Assembly: GCA_003647435.1 (NCBI GenBank)
Contig: QMMV01000059.1
Span: 1-8,740 of the forward strand
Direction: 5' to 3'
Source: Deltaproteobacteria bacterium
GTDB lineage: Bacteria; Desulfobacterota; Desulfobacteria; Desulfobacterales; C00003060
Length of the DNA: 8,740 nucleotides
Part shown: one piece after another, positions 6,703 to 8,740 of the stretch
Position numbering within the stretch: position 1 is the first letter of the stretch
Layout of the letters: each line of letters starts with the position of its first letter
Notes under the pieces: model-generated
What the model was told of the DNA's origin: nothing
Database searches by the model: none
What the model saw: only the letters and a program-made list of their open reading frames with translations
Translations under genes and position numbers: made by a program

Positions 6703-7007
6703 ATATTGTGTGGGCCGGTCTATATTATCGAGCCGAGCTCGCTTCGCTCGCGATTGGAAACGAAGCGGACAGCAGCGCGCATAACGGAATGGTGGCGCAA
6801 AAACCGTCGCTGAAAGATAAATGATTACAAGGAATTGTAGAAATCTCTAACCGTTCAATCATTGCCGACAGAAACACCAGCTCAAAACCGACGTCCGGAT
6901 TATCCATGTGATAACCGCTGCGATTCTGATTTTGTCTGAAAGGGCTTCCTCTTCGATGTATCGCCTGATACTGTTCGAGAAAAAACATCCCTGTTTGTCC
7001 ATGCTCC
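6703..7007. other. 305-bp gap between the hydrolase gene and rng
   Basis: No recognised gene lies here. On the minus strand it holds the rng-coupled 50-codon ORF (6859-7011). An overlapping open frame in another phase (6725-6988, 87 codons) has no ribosome site at a workable distance and an end rich in A, S and R created by a GC-rich dyad. That dyad, CGAGC-TCGCTTC-GCTCG (6734-6750), can form a 5-bp hairpin but has no T-run, so it is not a clear terminator. A second small dyad TACAA-GGAA-TTGTA is at 6826-6839. I found no convincing promoter for the hydrolase gene. Confidence 0.5.
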
Positions 7008-7011
7008 TCAT
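6859..7011 (-). CDS. Possible small protein coupled to rng (50 residues, unrecognised)
   Basis: The ATG overlaps the rng stop codon as ATGA, the classic layout for translational coupling, and a GAGAAGGG ribosome site lies 6 bp before it. The predicted peptide begins MRSMDKQGCFF. It has a charged middle (RRYIEEEALSDKIR) and a hydrophobic second half (AAVITWII...VLSWCFC) that could be a short membrane helix, and ends at a TGA at 6859-6861. I do not recognise it. Another phase is also open over most of this stretch, so the ORF may be spurious or a decayed gene end. Confidence 0.3.
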   Translation of the reverse strand: MRSMDKQGCFFSNSIRRYIEEEALSDKIRIAAVITWIIRTSVLSWCFCRQ

Positions 7012-8582
7012 GATTGACCCTTCTCGGCGGTGTTTATATCAGGAGTGAAATTGTTGACCTCATACACCTCGTACTGCTCGAGGTGAAATCGTGGCTCAGG
7101 GCAAATAACAATATGTTTCTTCAGAGAACTTTCCAGAGATTGTACTATGTTCTGTTCATCACCCAGAAGCAATTCGGCGATTCGTGGATGCACCTTCAAG
7201 GTAATACCGTTGCCCATAGTGTCACGGGAGTCCCGAGCAATATCTCGATAGATTTCATAACAAATCGTTTGCTTAGATTTCAAGTACCCCTCACCTTCGC
7301 AGTAAAAACAGGGCTCACAAAGCATGCGAGGGAGTGGTTCGCGGGTCCGCTTACGCGTCATTTCGATTATTCCGAGTTCTGACATTGGCAGGACATTAGT
7401 CTTGCTCCGGTCTTTTTTCAAGGCATCTTTCAAGGCATTGTAAACCCTTTCGTTGTTTGATTTTTTCTCCATGTCAATAAAATCAATGATGATCAAGCCC
7501 CCGATGTCGCGCAACCTAATCTGGTAAGCAATCTCTTTGACAGCCTCCAGATTTGTTTTCAAGATAGTCTCTTCCAAGTTGTAGTTACCCACAAACCGTC
7601 CGGTGTTCACATCGATAGCAACCAGGGCCTCGGTCTGCTCGATAACAATATATCCCCCGGACTTTAGCCACACCTTTTTCTTGAGAGCGCGCGATATTTC
7701 TGATTCCAGATTGTATGCATCAAAGATGGGTTCAGTCTCGTCATAAAGCTCAACAGAGTCTCTGAGTTTGGGTAGAAACCTATCTACAAATGTCAGGATC
7801 TCTTCATATCCGGCCTTGGAATCAATCACGAGCTTGTCCACTTCTCCGGTAAAGAGGTCTCTCACTGCACGCAAGCTCACGTTGAGTTCTTTGTGCAAGA
7901 GAGACGGCACGGGGGCAGTGGCGCTTTTCTTCTGAATTTGCTGCCACAAAGACACAAGAAAGTTCATTTCATTCGCAATCTTTTCTGAGCTTGCCCCCTC
8001 GCTCACTGTTCTTGCAATAATCCCGTAGTTTTGAGGCCGAATCGTTGCGATGACTTCCCTCAGGCGTTTTCGCTCTTCTTCATCTTTAATGCGCCGGGAG
8101 AGCCCTATATGATTTGTGGTAGGCATCAGAACTAAAAAACGACCTGGCAGAGATATTCGGGAGGTTATCCTGGCCCCCTTGCTCCCGATTGGAGCCTTGG
8201 ATACCTGCACCATTATTTCCTGCCCTTCGTGAAGGAGTTCTTCAATCATAAAGCCATGATCGCTGTGAAAAAGACCCTCATCTGATTCCACTTCTACTAC
8301 GTCTTCTTCATCCTCATCTGAAGATGAAAGCATAAGCTGTTCAAATTCGCTGTAGTTGTTCAAAACATCGCGTGCACAGATAAAAGCAGCCTGCTCGAGG
8401 CCGATATCGACAAAGGCGGCCTGCATCCCCGGAAGCACACGCACTACACGTCCCTTATAGATGCTGCCGGCTATGTCACCCCCCCTCGGTCTTTCGACAA
8501 AAAGTTCCTGAAGGGTGCCATTTTCCACAAGCGCTACCCGCGTTTCGTACTCTGCAGCGTTTATGATTAATTCTTTTGACAT
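7008..8582 (-). CDS. rng: Ribonuclease E/G family endoribonuclease (RNase G type)
   Basis: This 524-residue enzyme would cleave single-stranded AU-rich RNA, acting in rRNA 5' maturation and mRNA decay. It has an S1 domain (about 36-128), a 5'-sensor/RNase H-like region, and a catalytic core with D324 (VAIDVNTG) and D367 (GLIIIDFIDM). These are 43 residues apart, exactly as D303 and D346 of E. coli RNase E. The zinc-link pair C425/C428 (C-x-x-C-x-G-x-G) lies 58 residues after D367, also as in RNase E. There is no long C-terminal scaffold, so it is of RNase G type and cannot assemble a degradosome in the E. coli way. An acidic insertion (88-102, mostly D and E) extends a loop of the S1 domain. 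The ATG at 8582 has GAGG 9 bp upstream (GTGAGGTCAAGTT before ATG). The stop overlaps a small downstream ORF. Confidence 0.95.
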   Translation of the reverse strand: MSKELIINAAEYETRVALVENGTLQELFVERPRGGDIAGSIYKGRVVRVLPGMQAAFVDIGLEQAAFICARDVLNNYSEFEQLMLSSSDEDEEDVVEVESDEGLFHSDHGFMIEELLHEGQEIMVQVSKAPIGSKGARITSRISLPGRFLVLMPTTNHIGLSRRIKDEEERKRLREVIATIRPQNYGIIARTVSEGASSEKIANEMNFLVSLWQQIQKKSATAPVPSLLHKELNVSLRAVRDLFTGEVDKLVIDSKAGYEEILTFVDRFLPKLRDSVELYDETEPIFDAYNLESEISRALKKKVWLKSGGYIVIEQTEALVAIDVNTGRFVGNYNLEETILKTNLEAVKEIAYQIRLRDIGGLIIIDFIDMEKKSNNERVYNALKDALKKDRSKTNVLPMSELGIIEMTRKRTREPLPRMLCEPCFYCEGEGYLKSKQTICYEIYRDIARDSRDTMGNGITLKVHPRIAELLLGDEQNIVQSLESSLKKHIVICPEPRFHLEQYEVYEVNNFTPDINTAEKGQS

Positions 8583-8680
8583 AACTTGACCTCACTCGAA
8601 CGCCTTGGAAAAGTCTTTCCTTTAGATGGCTTATAATTGCAATTTGTTGTAAAATCAGAAAAAATCTAACATATCAAAAG

Positions 8681-8697
8681 AACAATTTCAAATTGTT
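8681..8697. promoter_or_regulatory. 17-bp perfect palindrome upstream of rng
   Basis: The sequence AACAATTTCAAATTGTT has 8-bp arms around one base and lies about 100 bp before the rng ATG. A second short palindrome, AATTGCAATT, is at 8635-8644. The symmetry would suit a dimeric repressor, but the AT-rich context makes chance palindromes likelier. Which gene it might control is unclear because the upstream gene is outside the window. Confidence 0.35.
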
Positions 8698-8740
8698 ATT
8701 GAGTCGAGCTATCCATTCGGATGGGATCATTGCAAAGATT

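Noticed and set aside
6395..6784. 129-codon plus-strand open frame opposite the isochorismatase-family gene
   Set aside because: The minus strand encodes a protein with an intact catalytic triad; this frame is cysteine- and arginine-rich nonsense.
6725..6988. 87-codon minus-strand open frame between the hydrolase and rng
   Set aside because: It has no usable ribosome site, its C-terminal part comes from a GC-rich dyad, and it overlaps the better-initiated ATGA-coupled ORF. It resembles no family I know.

Overview
The window is bacterial chromosome, about 44% GC by eye, with every confident gene on the minus strand. The best guess for the host is a Gram-negative anaerobe of the Desulfobacterota type. 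RNase G and the small isochorismatase-fold hydrolase both read like proteins from that group, and the Bat-type operon is common there and in Nitrospirota and Omnitrophota. This is an impression from sequence style only; no search was possible.

Layout in transcription order (right to left). At 8583-8740 is the leader of rng, with a 17-bp perfect palindrome. RNase G (7008-8582) follows, with both catalytic aspartates and the zinc-link cysteines. A 305-bp stretch (6703-7007) holds a possible 50-codon ORF whose ATG overlaps the rng stop (ATGA). Then comes an isochorismatase-family hydrolase (6163-6702) with an intact D-K-C triad. Next is a tRNA-Pro(CGG) with encoded CCA (6032-6108) and its own sigma70-like promoter (TTGACA, 17 bp, TAAAAA).

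The 440-bp gap 5592-6031 holds a probable relic on the plus strand. Two short peptides in one frame resemble the start and, less clearly, the end of an IS1380-type transposase, separated by a stop codon. Imperfect inverted repeats flank them.

The left two thirds (1-5591) is a Bat/MoxR operon: MoxR AAA+ ATPase, DUF58 VWA-like protein, a membrane-anchored TPR plus degenerate-parvulin protein, a BatD-like protein, BatA, and BatB (cut by the window edge). Gaps are 18, 90 and 50 bp, and two junctions overlap (one is ATGA), so this is one transcription unit. By analogy with other MoxR/VWA systems, MoxR probably remodels a complex of membrane VWA proteins (BatA, BatB) and BatD. DUF58 would act as the cytoplasmic adaptor, and the TPR/parvulin protein would take the place of BatC/BatE. 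The substrate of such complexes is generally unknown.

The least explained parts are the TPR-parvulin operon member, the IS-like relic beside the tRNA, and the rng-coupled small ORF. No CRISPR array, complete insertion sequence, rRNA or convincing intrinsic terminator was seen.
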